From Corynebacterium doosanense CAU 212 = DSM 45436 (lineage in GTDB: Bacteria; Actinomycetota; Actinomycetes; Mycobacteriales; Mycobacteriaceae), in NCBI RefSeq assembly GCF_000767055.1, contig NZ_CP006764.1, positions 124,001 through 188,000 of the forward strand: a stretch of DNA of 64,000 nucleotides. The letters run 5' to 3'. The notes under the pieces were generated by a model. The model ran no database searches, was not told the origin of the DNA, and saw only the letters and a program-made list of their open reading frames with translations. Every line of letters starts with the position of its first letter. Position 1 is the stretch's first letter. The position numbers and the translations under genes were made by a program. Below, piece by piece: positions 51,806-61,907 of the stretch.

Positions 51806-52561
51806 TCAGTCGATGAGGGCGGCGGTGAGACGGTCGAGCTCGTCCGATGTCAGCCCCTGCGCGAGCAGGTAGCCAGCCATCGATCCGTACTCGCGCTCGA
51901 TCCGCTGGAGGAGCGCTGCCATGATCGGCGCCGGGCTCGCAGTGACCAGATCGACGACATCTGGAGTGAGTTCAACGCCGCGGCTCGTCACCGTGTGCAG
52001 CATCGCGTCGGCCCATTCGCCGCGCAGGTTGTCTGCGGTCTGCGCGTAGTCGGCCACGACGTCGTCCAGCTCGACGCCCGCTGCCCGCAGCGCGAAGGCG
52101 ATCACGAGACCGGTGCGATCCTTGCCCGCCGTGCAGTGCACGAGCACGGCCTCGTCCGCGCCGACGTCGGCGATCACTCGCACCGCCGCCGCGAGCTGCG
52201 CGCCCCGCTCATCCACCATGTGGTCGTAGAGCGGGCCGAGTGCGATCGCGCCGATGGCCTGCGCACCGGGCGCAGCATCGTCGAACACCGGCAGATGATG
52301 CACTCGGGCGTCCAGGCCCTCGACGAGGTTCTGGGCGCTGAGGCTCTCCTGCGTACCGCGAAGGTCGACGATGTGGGCGATCCTGAGTTCTGCGAGCCGC
52401 GCACGGCCCGCGTCATCCAGACGGTGCAGGGCGTCGGAGCGGAACAGCGTGCCCCAGCGGGAGGTACCGGTCGCGGCGCGGTAGCCACCGGTGTCGCGCA
52501 GGTTGTACACGCCCTCGACGATGTGGCGCCGGTCCGGGGAGAGGATGTCGGCGGCGCTCAT
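51806..52561 (-). CDS. Tyrosine/dual-specificity-type phosphatase (locus 2)
   Basis: 251 aa, Y_phosphatase3 type. The P-loop is HCTAGKDRTG (Cys, five residues, Arg), preceded by the general-acid region with LPVFDDAAPG; the N-terminus has NLRDTGGYRAATG typical of MptpB/LipA-like enzymes, which can act on phosphoinositides as well as phosphopeptides. It overlaps the binding-protein gene by 4 bp. In this operon a small phosphomonoester seems a more likely substrate than protein. Confidence 0.88.
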   Translation of the reverse strand: MSAADILSPDRRHIVEGVYNLRDTGGYRAATGTSRWGTLFRSDALHRLDDAGRARLAELRIAHIVDLRGTQESLSAQNLVEGLDARVHHLPVFDDAAPGAQAIGAIALGPLYDHMVDERGAQLAAAVRVIADVGADEAVLVHCTAGKDRTGLVIAFALRAAGVELDDVVADYAQTADNLRGEWADAMLHTVTSRGVELTPDVVDLVTASPAPIMAALLQRIEREYGSMAGYLLAQGLTSDELDRLTAALID

Positions 52562-53922
52562 TCGATCAGTCCCTGCGCACGCTCTGCCGCCTCGGTCATC
52601 GCGGTCTCGGCGTCGCCGCCGTAGTAGATCGACTCCTCAATGGCAGTCGCGAGAACCTGGTCGACCTGCGCATAGCTGTCGCCGGGATAGGACGTCCATG
52701 GCTCGAGCGCATCGAGCTGTTCCAGGTTGGGCTTCACCAGCGGGTTCTGCTCGACCCAGTCGTACAGGGAACCGCCCTCCTCCGTCAGGGAGTTGCGCAG
52801 CGGCAGGTAGCCGATCTCGGTGGAGATGAGCTCGTAGGCACGATCGCTGGTCATCCACTGCATGAGCTCCCACGATGCCGCCTGCTTCGCGGGATCGGTG
52901 GCGAACAGGGCGAGGAACGATCCGGAGTTGGTCGGCACGACCGCCTGGTCGCCGAACGAGGGCAGCGTGCGTGCGCTCAGCGCCCATCCGCCGGCCTGCG
53001 AGCCCTGCAGGAACGCGCCCTGCAGCCCCGAGGTGTTCACGTGAATGGCGGTCTTGCCCTGCGCGAATGCCTCGTACTGTGCGACGGATGCCTCGTTGGT
53101 GAGGATGCCGTCGTCGAACATGCCGCGGAACGTCTCGACGGTGTCGATCGCGGCATCGGAGCCGAACCCGATCGTGGAACGGTCCTCGCTGAGGACCTCG
53201 GCGCCGTTGGAGGCGAAGAGGCCCTGCATGCACCAACTGCCGCCGGCCACGAGGCACGTCACGCTCAACGAAGGGGCACCCGATGAGGCCGTGATCTGCG
53301 CGGCGGCAGCGGCGACGGCATCCCATGTCGACAGGTCGACGGTCGCCGGATCGAGGCCGGCCGCCTCGAACTGCGCCTCATTGATCCACAGCACCGGCGT
53401 GGAGAAGACGTAGGGCAGGCCGTAGGTCGCGCCGTCCCAGTCGGCGAGCACCTGGGCGCGCTCGTGATACGGGTGCTCACCGCCGAACTGCTCCTCGAGC
53501 CCCTCATCGCCCACGAGCGCGCTGAGGTTCTGCGCGCCGAGGGTCGTCGCGGCGAAGTCGAGCTCGTTGAAGGCGAGCTGCGCGATGTCCGGCGGATCGC
53601 CCGCGAGCAGCTGCTGCTGGACGCTGGCCGCCGTACCTGTGCTGGAGTCGCTGAGCTCGAAGTCGCTGGGCTGACCGACGACCGTGATGTTCGGATGCTC
53701 TGCCATGAACTCGTCCAGGAGCGTGTTGATCGTGTCCGACCAGATGCCCGCGTTCGAGAGGAGGTACGACTCGAAGACGATCTCGACCTTCTCGTCAGCG
53801 GGAAGCTCGGTGAGGGCTCCGGCGGCGTCGGCGTTCGTGGCGCCAGCGCTCGCGCAACCACTGAGGGCGATGCCGAGCAGGGCGAGCGAGGCAAGGCCTG
53901 CCCGGCGGGTGCGGGTATTCAT
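52558..53922 (-). CDS. ABC solute-binding lipoprotein (locus 2)
   Basis: 454 aa, family 1 binding protein. Signal peptide MNTRTRRAGLASLALLGIAL with lipobox LSGC (Cys 23). UgpB-like segments include LAGDPPDIAQLAFNELDF, LPYVFSTPVLWINEAQFEAA and PTNSGSFLALFATDPAKQAA. Membrane-anchored outside the cell, it defines the ligand of the importer. Starts 41 bp after the ATPase gene. Confidence 0.9.
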   Translation of the reverse strand: MNTRTRRAGLASLALLGIALSGCASAGATNADAAGALTELPADEKVEIVFESYLLSNAGIWSDTINTLLDEFMAEHPNITVVGQPSDFELSDSSTGTAASVQQQLLAGDPPDIAQLAFNELDFAATTLGAQNLSALVGDEGLEEQFGGEHPYHERAQVLADWDGATYGLPYVFSTPVLWINEAQFEAAGLDPATVDLSTWDAVAAAAAQITASSGAPSLSVTCLVAGGSWCMQGLFASNGAEVLSEDRSTIGFGSDAAIDTVETFRGMFDDGILTNEASVAQYEAFAQGKTAIHVNTSGLQGAFLQGSQAGGWALSARTLPSFGDQAVVPTNSGSFLALFATDPAKQAASWELMQWMTSDRAYELISTEIGYLPLRNSLTEEGGSLYDWVEQNPLVKPNLEQLDALEPWTSYPGDSYAQVDQVLATAIEESIYYGGDAETAMTEAAERAQGLIE

Positions 53923-53963
53923 TTCGTGGGATCTCCTGATCGAGGTGGGTGAAGGGAAGGAGG

Positions 53964-55106
<1,143 letters not shown>

Positions 55107-55207
55107 GAGTCGCCTCCCGCAAGCGGCTTACCTCATGAGCGCTTCTCATGAAATTCGCTTGCGTGGCAATTCAAAGCGCCGGAAGTGAACTCCAGGCGAA
55201 CGCCGGT

Positions 55208-56149
55208 TCAACGTTCTGTCAACTCGTTGCGAACAGTGGACTCAGCATCCGCCGGATCGGCATCGGGCGACTCGCCCTCCCTATCCCCCGACTCGGCAAT
55301 GATGTCGAGAACCTCGTCGCGGATCGCCGCTCTGGCATGTTCGGCAGTCTCATTCATCCGCTCAGCCACCGCAACCTACAATGCGGTCAGGAGCAGGATC
55401 TGCACCAGTCCACTGCCGAGCGTCCCCTGATCCCACGCCTGGAAGCGCGCTCCAGCGGTCAGGAGCAGCTCGGCATGCTCGGACAACGGCGAGCGTGCAA
55501 AACCGGTCACCCCGACCACTGTTGCCCCTGCGCCAGCGGCAGCCGCAGCGGACGCGAGCGTGATGGCGTTCGCGCCGCTCGCACTGACCACAAGGCACAC
55601 ATCCCCCGGCGAGAGGACGCTCGCAGTGAGCTGTTGCACGACACCGTCGGCCGGCGCCTCGCAGGAGCGGCCGTTCATCACGAAGCTGACCGCCACCGCT
55701 TGCGCCGAAGCATGCGAAGCACCCGTTCCGACGACGAGGACACGCGGCGCCTGGGCGATGGCGTCAGCGGCGGCATCGAACACGTCGGCGTCGACCGATG
55801 CGAGCGACGTCTGGATCAGTGCCGCTGCGCCGTCCGCGAGCGATTGCAGCCACCCCTTCGTGCCTTCTGTCCTCGCCCCGCCGCCGTGCGCCGCCGCACC
55901 GAGATCACGCACGAGCAGCAGCCGAAGGTGCTGGAATCCGCGGAACCCGAGAGCCTGGCTCATCCGGCTGACTGTTGCGGCAGAAGTCCCGGCCGCCTCT
56001 GCGAGGTCCGCGCCCGACATCTCGACGACCTTCTCCGGCTGCTCCGCACAGATGAGCGCCACGCGCTGCGCGGAGGGGTTGAGCGAGGGCAGGACGGAGA
56101 GGATGTGGTCGATCGTGCCGCCGAGTGGCGGTTCAGTGCGCGCATTCAT
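55208..56149 (-). pseudogene. MurR/RpiR-family regulator with an amber stop (locus 2)
   Basis: The frame from ATG 56149 gives 257 aa: HTH_6 (AEAAGTSAATVSRMSQALGF) and a SIS domain (VLVVGTGASHASAQAVAVSF, CLVVSASGANAITLASAAAA). At 55378-55376 a TAG interrupts ...LLLTAL, after which the same frame continues VAVAERMNETAEHARAAIRD to a TGA at 55208. RpiR proteins usually carry an aromatic-VAVA helix at this place, so a Tyr codon probably mutated to TAG. The truncated protein lacks the last 56 residues. Confidence 0.8.
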
Positions 56150-56240
56150 GTGTTTCGGTCTATCACGTGTCGGTTCCCACGTCGCGACGACGAGGTGAAC
56201 GAAGTCGCCGCGACGCGGGAAGGTGATGGAGTGATGGCGG

Positions 56241-57413
56241 TCACGCGGGGAGCGTCACGCCCATCGCATCGAGGGCGATGCGTGCCTGCTCGACCTCCAG
56301 GAACTCCGGCTCGACGATGTCGATCGGAGCGCGGAACACAGGCAGCACTCGGTCGTCGAGCTGATACTCGACGACGCCCAGCTGGGTCAGGCCGGGACCG
56401 ATGACATCCGCAGACACCGCGGTGCGATGCACGAAAGCGGTCGATGGGGCCGAGACCACCACTGCGCCCTCACGCTCGGAGAGCGCGTAGCGGTGCAGAT
56501 GGCCGCTGCCGAAGGCGCGCACGTCGAGCTGCGCGAGCACGGCCTCGAATCTCGGAAGGGACTGCGGCCCGATCGTCAGATGCGTGTTCTGATACTCGGG
56601 TGCGTACGCCCACACCGGCTTGTGGGTGAAGAGCACGACCGGCCGAGGACCGGCCTGTGCCGGCAGCGTCTCGATCCAGGCCCACTGCTCGTCCTCCTCG
56701 GGAAGACCGGAATCGAACAACTCGCTGAACGCGGAGTCGGCTCGCAGCAACGGTCGAACACCGGTCGCGGCGCTGGTGCGGCGCAGGACGGCGAGGGCGT
56801 CGCCGACGATCCGGGCGGCGCCCTTCGGAGACCCGGTCTTGCCCTGCCGCAACCGCTGAGCGAGGATCACCGGCGCCGACGTCGACGTCGATGCGGTGGC
56901 CAGTAGCGCGTTCAGCCCGCGGACGCCGGAGTATCCGAACCCGGCGCCCTGCTTCTGATACCCGTGGACCTCGATGATGGTGTCATCCAGATCCACCATC
57001 ACCGGCTCACCCGGCTGGGCCTGCAGCAGCGGCGCCCGTGAGGTGAGGTTCGCAAACAGCCGGGATGCGACGGCGTCCAGTTGCCGGACGTGCCCGAAAC
57101 GGAACTCGCGCAGGAACGATCCCAGCGTCGACGGCGCGTATGTCCGGTCGAACAGCCGCCCCATGCCGCCGTGGCGGAGCAGGTTCATGTCGTCGATCGA
57201 GTCCGCCCCGGCGAGCATCCCCGCCACCAGCGCCATCACCTTCGCGCCGGCGTTCGCGCCCTTGTCCGTCGGGACGCTCAACCGGGACCGTGTCAGCTCG
57301 TCGAGCCCCACGGAGCGCGCGAGCCGGAGCATCGGGACCAGACCCGCAGTCGACACGAGATTCGGATCATCGAACACTGCCGACACCGCGGCAGGAGCGT
57401 GCTTGAATTGCAT
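56241..57413 (-). CDS. In-frame chimera: IS1380 transposase N-terminus + metallophosphoesterase C-terminus
   Basis: 390 aa continuous frame. Residues 1 to about 228 are an IS1380-type transposase (GLVPMLRLARSVGLDELTRS, PVMVDLDDTIIEVHGYQKQG, ending at LRADSAF). From about residue 230 it is the second half of a calcineurin-like phosphoesterase: EEDEQWAWIETLPAQ, LFTHKPVW (late His) and GSGHLHRY (GHxH). The DxH, GDxxD and GNHD motifs are missing, so it should not be a working phosphoesterase, and the transposase lacks its C-terminal catalytic Glu region. Upstream 57414-57777 contains the IS1380 left end and no gene. Confidence 0.85.
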   Translation of the reverse strand: MQFKHAPAAVSAVFDDPNLVSTAGLVPMLRLARSVGLDELTRSRLSVPTDKGANAGAKVMALVAGMLAGADSIDDMNLLRHGGMGRLFDRTYAPSTLGSFLREFRFGHVRQLDAVASRLFANLTSRAPLLQAQPGEPVMVDLDDTIIEVHGYQKQGAGFGYSGVRGLNALLATASTSTSAPVILAQRLRQGKTGSPKGAARIVGDALAVLRRTSAATGVRPLLRADSAFSELFDSGLPEEDEQWAWIETLPAQAGPRPVVLFTHKPVWAYAPEYQNTHLTIGPQSLPRFEAVLAQLDVRAFGSGHLHRYALSEREGAVVVSAPSTAFVHRTAVSADVIGPGLTQLGVVEYQLDDRVLPVFRAPIDIVEPEFLEVEQARIALDAMGVTLPA

Positions 57414-57777
57414 CTACGAGATGCCTCTCGGGCAGGGTGAATAGGACCTTAGACAAGCTCTATTCTTCCCGGTCAGAGAGGCATTTCTGCGTCATAACGC
57501 CCACTCAGCACCCAGCCCAATCGGTGGATCGAGGCTTAGGGCATGAGGATGCGTTATCTGACGATTTGCCGACTCCTGAGAGATCGACGTGAAATCTGAC
57601 AACTCAAGTGAGACAAACGCGACGTGAGCGCAACGCGTCGTCTTTGGAATCGCAAGGCAATCGCATTTCGCTTCCTGACAAGTCTCGTTAGATCGGACAC
57701 GAGAATCGCCAGGTCGACGCCAACCCGACGCAAACCCCGCATCTGATGGGCGCGTACAGGGTTGCGGGCAGGCAGAT

Positions 57778-58296
57778 CTACTCCTTCTTGGAACGGCGTT
57801 TCTGCCAGAGCTCAGCCATCTTTTCGCCCTGTCGACGGGCGGCCTGCGGGTCGACGCCGCGAGCTCCGGCCGGCGCTGGGGGGAAGGATTCACCGTTGTT
57901 GAAGGTGCGCTCGAGGCGCTCGGCTTCCGCCTCAAGGATCTCGGATGCGAGGGCCGAAACGGATGCGGCAGCATCGGTATGAGTGCGGCTTCCGGCCCAG
58001 GCAGCTACGAATCGCTCGTGGACGGCGACCGGAAGGTAGTAGGTGTGACTCTCTCCGTCGACGCCGCGGGCGCGCGGGCCGAGAGTTGCGGTCGCGGCCG
58101 GGAACGGACGGCCGGCATTGCACGCCAGTTCGCGGCGACTGCTCTCTGCCTCGAAGACAGAAGCCACCAGCGCGCTGAGTGTCGGCTGCTCTTGAGTCGC
58201 CCACCATGCAGATTTCAGGCGCGCGTGTAACCCCTTCGGCAGGTAGTAGGTCTTGCCAGCTTTGGGAACGTTATGAGGCGAGCCAACGGCGCACAT
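57778..58296 (-). CDS. ParB-like centromere-binding protein with two repeats
   Basis: 172 aa. Two related units follow each other: TYYLPKGLHARLKSAWWATQ with LSALVASVFEAESSRRELAC (about 16-65), and TYYLPVAVHERFVAAWAGSR with VSALASEILEAEAERLERTF (about 84-140). The pattern (YYLP-x-H-x-R..AW, then an E-rich helix ending N-x-G-x-x-F) resembles the C-terminal ribbon-helix-helix/dimer domain of plasmid ParB-type proteins. The tail is basic (QKRRSKKE). Usual relatives have one unit. Probably a partition or DNA-binding protein. Confidence 0.6.
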   Translation of the reverse strand: MCAVGSPHNVPKAGKTYYLPKGLHARLKSAWWATQEQPTLSALVASVFEAESSRRELACNAGRPFPAATATLGPRARGVDGESHTYYLPVAVHERFVAAWAGSRTHTDAAASVSALASEILEAEAERLERTFNNGESFPPAPAGARGVDPQAARRQGEKMAELWQKRRSKKE

Positions 58297-58449
58297 CCGC
58301 GCACGGCCTCCTTGTGGGCGAGTCTGGAAATTTCGGAGCTGACGATCGGGTTTCGTCTTTTTCCGAAGGGGTCGATCCAGGATACCTAGATCACTGTCAA
58401 TCCCCCAGATTCCGCGGGTCGGCGAGGATAATTCCAGACTCTCGAACGG

Positions 58450-59628
58450 CTAAGAGGGCGGGAAATTCAAGGGTGTATCGGGCTGCCGGATCTCGACGTG
58501 GAGGTGGTTACATCCGTCCGCGAACTGGATGAAATTAGAGAGCATCAGACTCACACCGTGATCGGCGCGGCAGTCGGATTGTCCGACTCCGGCGAGGCCT
58601 GCAGGCATGTACGGATCGAGTAGCTGGGTGAGCTTGAGCGAGTTCGCATCCCATCCAGTGGTGACGTTGCCGTCGATGACGCTGAAGTCCACGGCCTGCC
58701 CTTTCCAGTGGTACGAGCGGGTGCCAGCGCCGGGTGTCTCGCTCGTGCAGCGACGGTTGAGTGAACTGATTTTGAGGGTCTCGAAGTGTTGCAGCGCGAA
58801 CACGATGATCTGCAGCACTCCGACGTCGAGCTGGCACTGTTCGGTGGCTGTCCCGGCGGCCATATCGCGGATCTGCTGCTCATGCGAGCCAAACACGGTG
58901 AGACGTCCACTGTCGATCGCTGTGACGAGCCCTTGAGCGAGCTGCTGTGCGTCGGCGCTGATGCCTCCCCCGTCACAGACGATCGACCCGGACATGCTGT
59001 TGATGATGGTCTCGGCCGCTCCCTCCCATTGGTCATAGGCGTCGGGGTAACCGCTCACCTGAACTTTCTGCGCGGCCTGGCCAGGTCGCAGCGTCTCCCA
59101 GTCCTTGATGTCGAGCAGCCCTCGAGGAGATCCGCCATTGGGCCCTTTGGGGCCTCCGAAGAACGCGCGTATCGCGTAGTCGGGATCCATGAGCTCGGCG
59201 ACGGTTCCCCATCCTCCGGGACGCTGTTGGAAGAAGTTGACGGAATCGTGGTCGCTGCCGACACCCTCATGCGGGAATTCGAGGGACTCAGGGACGGTGG
59301 AGTTGGCGAGCATTCGCAGCTTCGACTCCTGCAGGGTAGTCATGAGGGCGATCTTCAGACCGGCGACAGAGACGCCCGCCTGGGTTCCGACGGTGATGAT
59401 CTTCGCGGCGTTGGCGAGCTGCTTCTCGTCAAGCTGGACGGAGTCTCCCCCGGAGGTGGTTACCGTCAGTGCTGTGCCCGCATCGCCGACCGTGCAAGCG
59501 CCTCCGCCGGCGTTCGCCGAAGCGGCCTGCCCGCCGATGATGGCGAGCAGGCCGAAGACGATCCCACCGATCGCGAGCACAGGGACCAAGATGGCCGCGA
59601 CGATAATCGCAACGCTCCGGGACTTCAT
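58450..59628 (-). CDS. Secreted cell-wall hydrolase of a conjugative element
   Basis: 392 aa. Residues 7-35 form a membrane anchor or signal (VAIIVAAILVPVLAIGGIVF). The middle region (about 75-200) has MTTLQESKLRMLANSTVPES and HDSVNFFQQRPGGWGTVAEL, a pattern of lysozyme-like proteins tied to actinobacterial type IV secretion. The C-terminus is peptidase_M15-like with YHWKGQAVDFSVIDG and CNHLHVEI. It would open the cell wall for DNA transfer. Start ATG 59628; IS982 lies 70 bp upstream. Confidence 0.68.
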   Translation of the reverse strand: MKSRSVAIIVAAILVPVLAIGGIVFGLLAIIGGQAASANAGGGACTVGDAGTALTVTTSGGDSVQLDEKQLANAAKIITVGTQAGVSVAGLKIALMTTLQESKLRMLANSTVPESLEFPHEGVGSDHDSVNFFQQRPGGWGTVAELMDPDYAIRAFFGGPKGPNGGSPRGLLDIKDWETLRPGQAAQKVQVSGYPDAYDQWEGAAETIINSMSGSIVCDGGGISADAQQLAQGLVTAIDSGRLTVFGSHEQQIRDMAAGTATEQCQLDVGVLQIIVFALQHFETLKISSLNRRCTSETPGAGTRSYHWKGQAVDFSVIDGNVTTGWDANSLKLTQLLDPYMPAGLAGVGQSDCRADHGVSLMLSNFIQFADGCNHLHVEIRQPDTPLNFPPS

Positions 59629-59699
59629 CTGTAATCCCGTACAGACAACGAATCACTCATCGTCTTTTTCACCATCCCATGACCTTGTGAACCGCCTAG

Positions 59700-60694
59700 A
59701 TGAGTGAGTCCGATTGGCTGTGAACGGCGTGGAGGCTGTTAATCGTTGGCAGAGGGTGTTAAGCCCAATGTGTGAATACCGACCTCAACACCCTCCTGAT
59801 CACACTTTACGTCCATCTCGATGACCGGATCCTGCCCGCGATCGGCTTCACCCGGGACCACCACCCCGGTCGCAAGCCCGCGTTGAACGATGTCGAGCTG
59901 CTGTGTCTACTCGTCGCGCAGCACCTGCTCGGGATCTCCTCTGACCGGAAATGGATCCGATACGCCCGCACCCACTTGAAGAGCATGTTTCCGGCGCTGC
60001 CTGGCCAGTCCGGGTGGGGCAAGCGCGTCCGCCAATCCACCGGGCTGCTTTCCGCGGTGATCACGGAGCTTGCCCGCGATACCCCGTCATGGAACGAAGT
60101 CACCCGGCTGATCGATTCCACCCCACTGCCGTGTGGGAAGTCCCGCGAGACGGTGAAACGCTCCGACCTTGCCGGTGACGCCGGCTACGGGTACTGTGCC
60201 TCACATTCCCGGTTCTTCTGGGGCTTCCGCCTCTACCTGGTCTGCACACCGGACGGGATGCCCGTGGTCTGGGGACTCGCGAATCCGAAGATCGGTGAAC
60301 GCGAAGCCGCGGCAGCGATGCTCGACCACGACCGCCACCTCATCCAGCCTGGACAAGTCATCATCGGCGACAAAGGCTTCGCCGGGCGCGAGTTCGAAAC
60401 CTTCATCACCGAGGACCTCGGCGCACACCTGATCCGTCCCGATCGCAAGGACGAGAAACCGAGGTTCGGGAAACTCGGCGGGATCCGACAATGGGTCGAG
60501 TCCGTGTTCGACACGCTCAAAGGCCAACTCACCCTCGAAGACCACGGCGGACGCACCATCGCTGGTGTTTACTCCCGCGTCGCCGCACGGCTCCTCGCCC
60601 TCGCAGCCGGAATCTGGCACAACTGGCTCATCGGAGCACCCGTCAAACGCTCACTCATCGCCTACGACCACTAAACCCAATCGGACTCACTCAT
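59700..60694 (+). mobile_element. IS982-family element, complete copy B
   Basis: 995 bp, same ends and size as copy A, with CTAG on both sides (59696-59699, 60695-60698). The two copies look identical over the transposase, so one is a recent transposition product. Confidence 0.93.
59772..60674 (+). CDS. IS982 transposase (copy B)
   Basis: 300 aa, translation identical to copy A. All catalytic segments are present (LIDSTPLPCG, IIGDKGFAGRE, WVESVFDTLKG). Start GTG 59772. Confidence 0.9.
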   Translation: MNTDLNTLLITLYVHLDDRILPAIGFTRDHHPGRKPALNDVELLCLLVAQHLLGISSDRKWIRYARTHLKSMFPALPGQSGWGKRVRQSTGLLSAVITELARDTPSWNEVTRLIDSTPLPCGKSRETVKRSDLAGDAGYGYCASHSRFFWGFRLYLVCTPDGMPVVWGLANPKIGEREAAAAMLDHDRHLIQPGQVIIGDKGFAGREFETFITEDLGAHLIRPDRKDEKPRFGKLGGIRQWVESVFDTLKGQLTLEDHGGRTIAGVYSRVAARLLALAAGIWHNWLIGAPVKRSLIAYDH

Positions 60695-60815
60695 CTAGCC
60701 CATGCCATCCGAGAAGACGGGGAATCCAGGGTCAGACTGTAGACCACCATGGATGAGGGCTGGTTCGACGCATTCGACCAAGACGGCATTCCCATCACCA
60801 GGCGGACTGGAAGTT

Positions 60816-61472
60816 TTAACCTCTCATCCACAACTGCTCGGCCATCTCCTTGTTGATCTTCTTCCGCAGAGGCGTGATTTCTGCGGCGAGCTCCAGGTGG
60901 TCGCGCACGCCCTCTGCAGGAGTGGGGACATACACACGCCGGTAGCACTCACGGTAGGGGATCGTGGCCTTCAGGACGTGGACTCCGTCTTCATGGAAGC
61001 GCTGGCGCATCTGCTCCTCTTCCCGCTTTTTGTAGTCCACCCTGGTCATCACCACCGCATGAGCAATGGTCAGGGATCGCAGGGTATCGAGGGTGGCCTG
61101 GTAGTCCACGGGTGGGGTCGCGAACGGGACGAGGGCAAAATCAGAGATCTGCGAGATCGCGGGCATAATCTCCGGGGTCGCGGAGGGGGTATCCAGGATG
61201 GTCATTGCCCCAGGGGCATCTAAGCGGGTGATTTGCTCTACCTTGTCGGGCTCCGTGCGCAGCACCTGAGAGCTGAGAGGGCAGGAGTGGACGGGAAAGA
61301 GCAACGGTTGGCCTGTATCCCGGACACGTGCGGCCCACGTGGTGGCACTTTCCTGGTAATCGGTGTCGACAACCGTGACCTCGTACCCAAGACGAATATA
61401 GGCGGAGGCCAGGAACATAGCCGTAGTGGTCCGGGCAGAGCCGCCTTTGATATTGACAATTGAGAGAATCAT
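60816..61472 (-). CDS. parA: ParA-type partition ATPase with altered P-loop
   Basis: 218 aa from ATG 61472 (AGGA upstream). Deviant Walker A region is VNIKGGSARTTTA: the signature Lys of KGG is kept, but the usual GK(T/S) is AR-T, so the phosphate-contacting Lys is an Arg. Later motifs are normal for ParA: VTVVDTDYQESATTWAARVR (switch I area) and MTILDTPSATPEIM (switch II, DTP). Short ParA without an N-terminal HTH, as in type Ib partition systems. A small partner gene is not evident beside it. Confidence 0.82.
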   Translation of the reverse strand: MILSIVNIKGGSARTTTAMFLASAYIRLGYEVTVVDTDYQESATTWAARVRDTGQPLLFPVHSCPLSSQVLRTEPDKVEQITRLDAPGAMTILDTPSATPEIMPAISQISDFALVPFATPPVDYQATLDTLRSLTIAHAVVMTRVDYKKREEEQMRQRFHEDGVHVLKATIPYRECYRRVYVPTPAEGVRDHLELAAEITPLRKKINKEMAEQLWMRG

Positions 61473-61627
61473 GCTGCGTCCTAACTGTCCTGATGGGATA
61501 TGCGGGGTCGGGGAGGGGGTGGTGTGGCCCGGTGGGCCCACTGGCCAGGAGTGTTCATCTTCGCCACCTGCAGTGGCGGGTGCCGGGGATCCTGCTCTGA
61601 GCATCTTCACCCCAAATGATACTTATA

Positions 61628-61637
61628 GTCTGTAGAC
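61628..61637. promoter_or_regulatory. GTCTGTAGAC palindrome at the XRE promoter
   Basis: A perfect 10-bp palindrome directly overlapping a -10-like TATAGT (61624-61629). The core CTGTAGACC recurs at 60737-60745 on the far side of parA. Likely operator of the neighbouring XRE regulator. Confidence 0.42.
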
Positions 61638-61667
61638 CTTTAGTCATCATGGCACGAGATTAGGTGA

Positions 61668-61907
61668 GTGCCCAGTGATGATGATCTTCTCCGTGAGTTC
61701 GGAGACCGCCTCCGGACGGCCCGCCGACAGGCGGGCTTGTCTCAGGAGGCTTTGGCACATGAGGCTGGACTGCACCGCACCTACATCGGCTCAGTGGAAC
61801 GCGGAGAACGCAATATTGCGCTTCTCAACATCCTCACCCTGGCCACCGTCCTGGGTACAGATGCCGGCACGCTCTTGACCGACCTGCGACGCCCGCCCCA
61901 TCTGTGA
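61668..61907 (+). CDS. XRE-family helix-turn-helix regulator
   Basis: 79 aa from GTG 61668, almost entirely an HTH_3 domain: RLRTARRQAGLSQEALAHEA, then LHRTYIGSVERGERNIALLN and ILTLATVLGTDAGTLLTDLR. Small regulators of this kind control plasmid maintenance or restriction genes. It diverges from parA, and the 195 bp between contain a palindrome, so it may regulate both. Confidence 0.85.
   Translation: MPSDDDLLREFGDRLRTARRQAGLSQEALAHEAGLHRTYIGSVERGERNIALLNILTLATVLGTDAGTLLTDLRRPPHL

Noticed and set aside
49301-52624. Very long open frames on the plus strand opposite locus 2 (449 and 586 codons)
   Set aside because: They are mirror frames of well-supported minus-strand genes in high-GC DNA, rich in Arg, His, Asp and Gly with no domain pattern.
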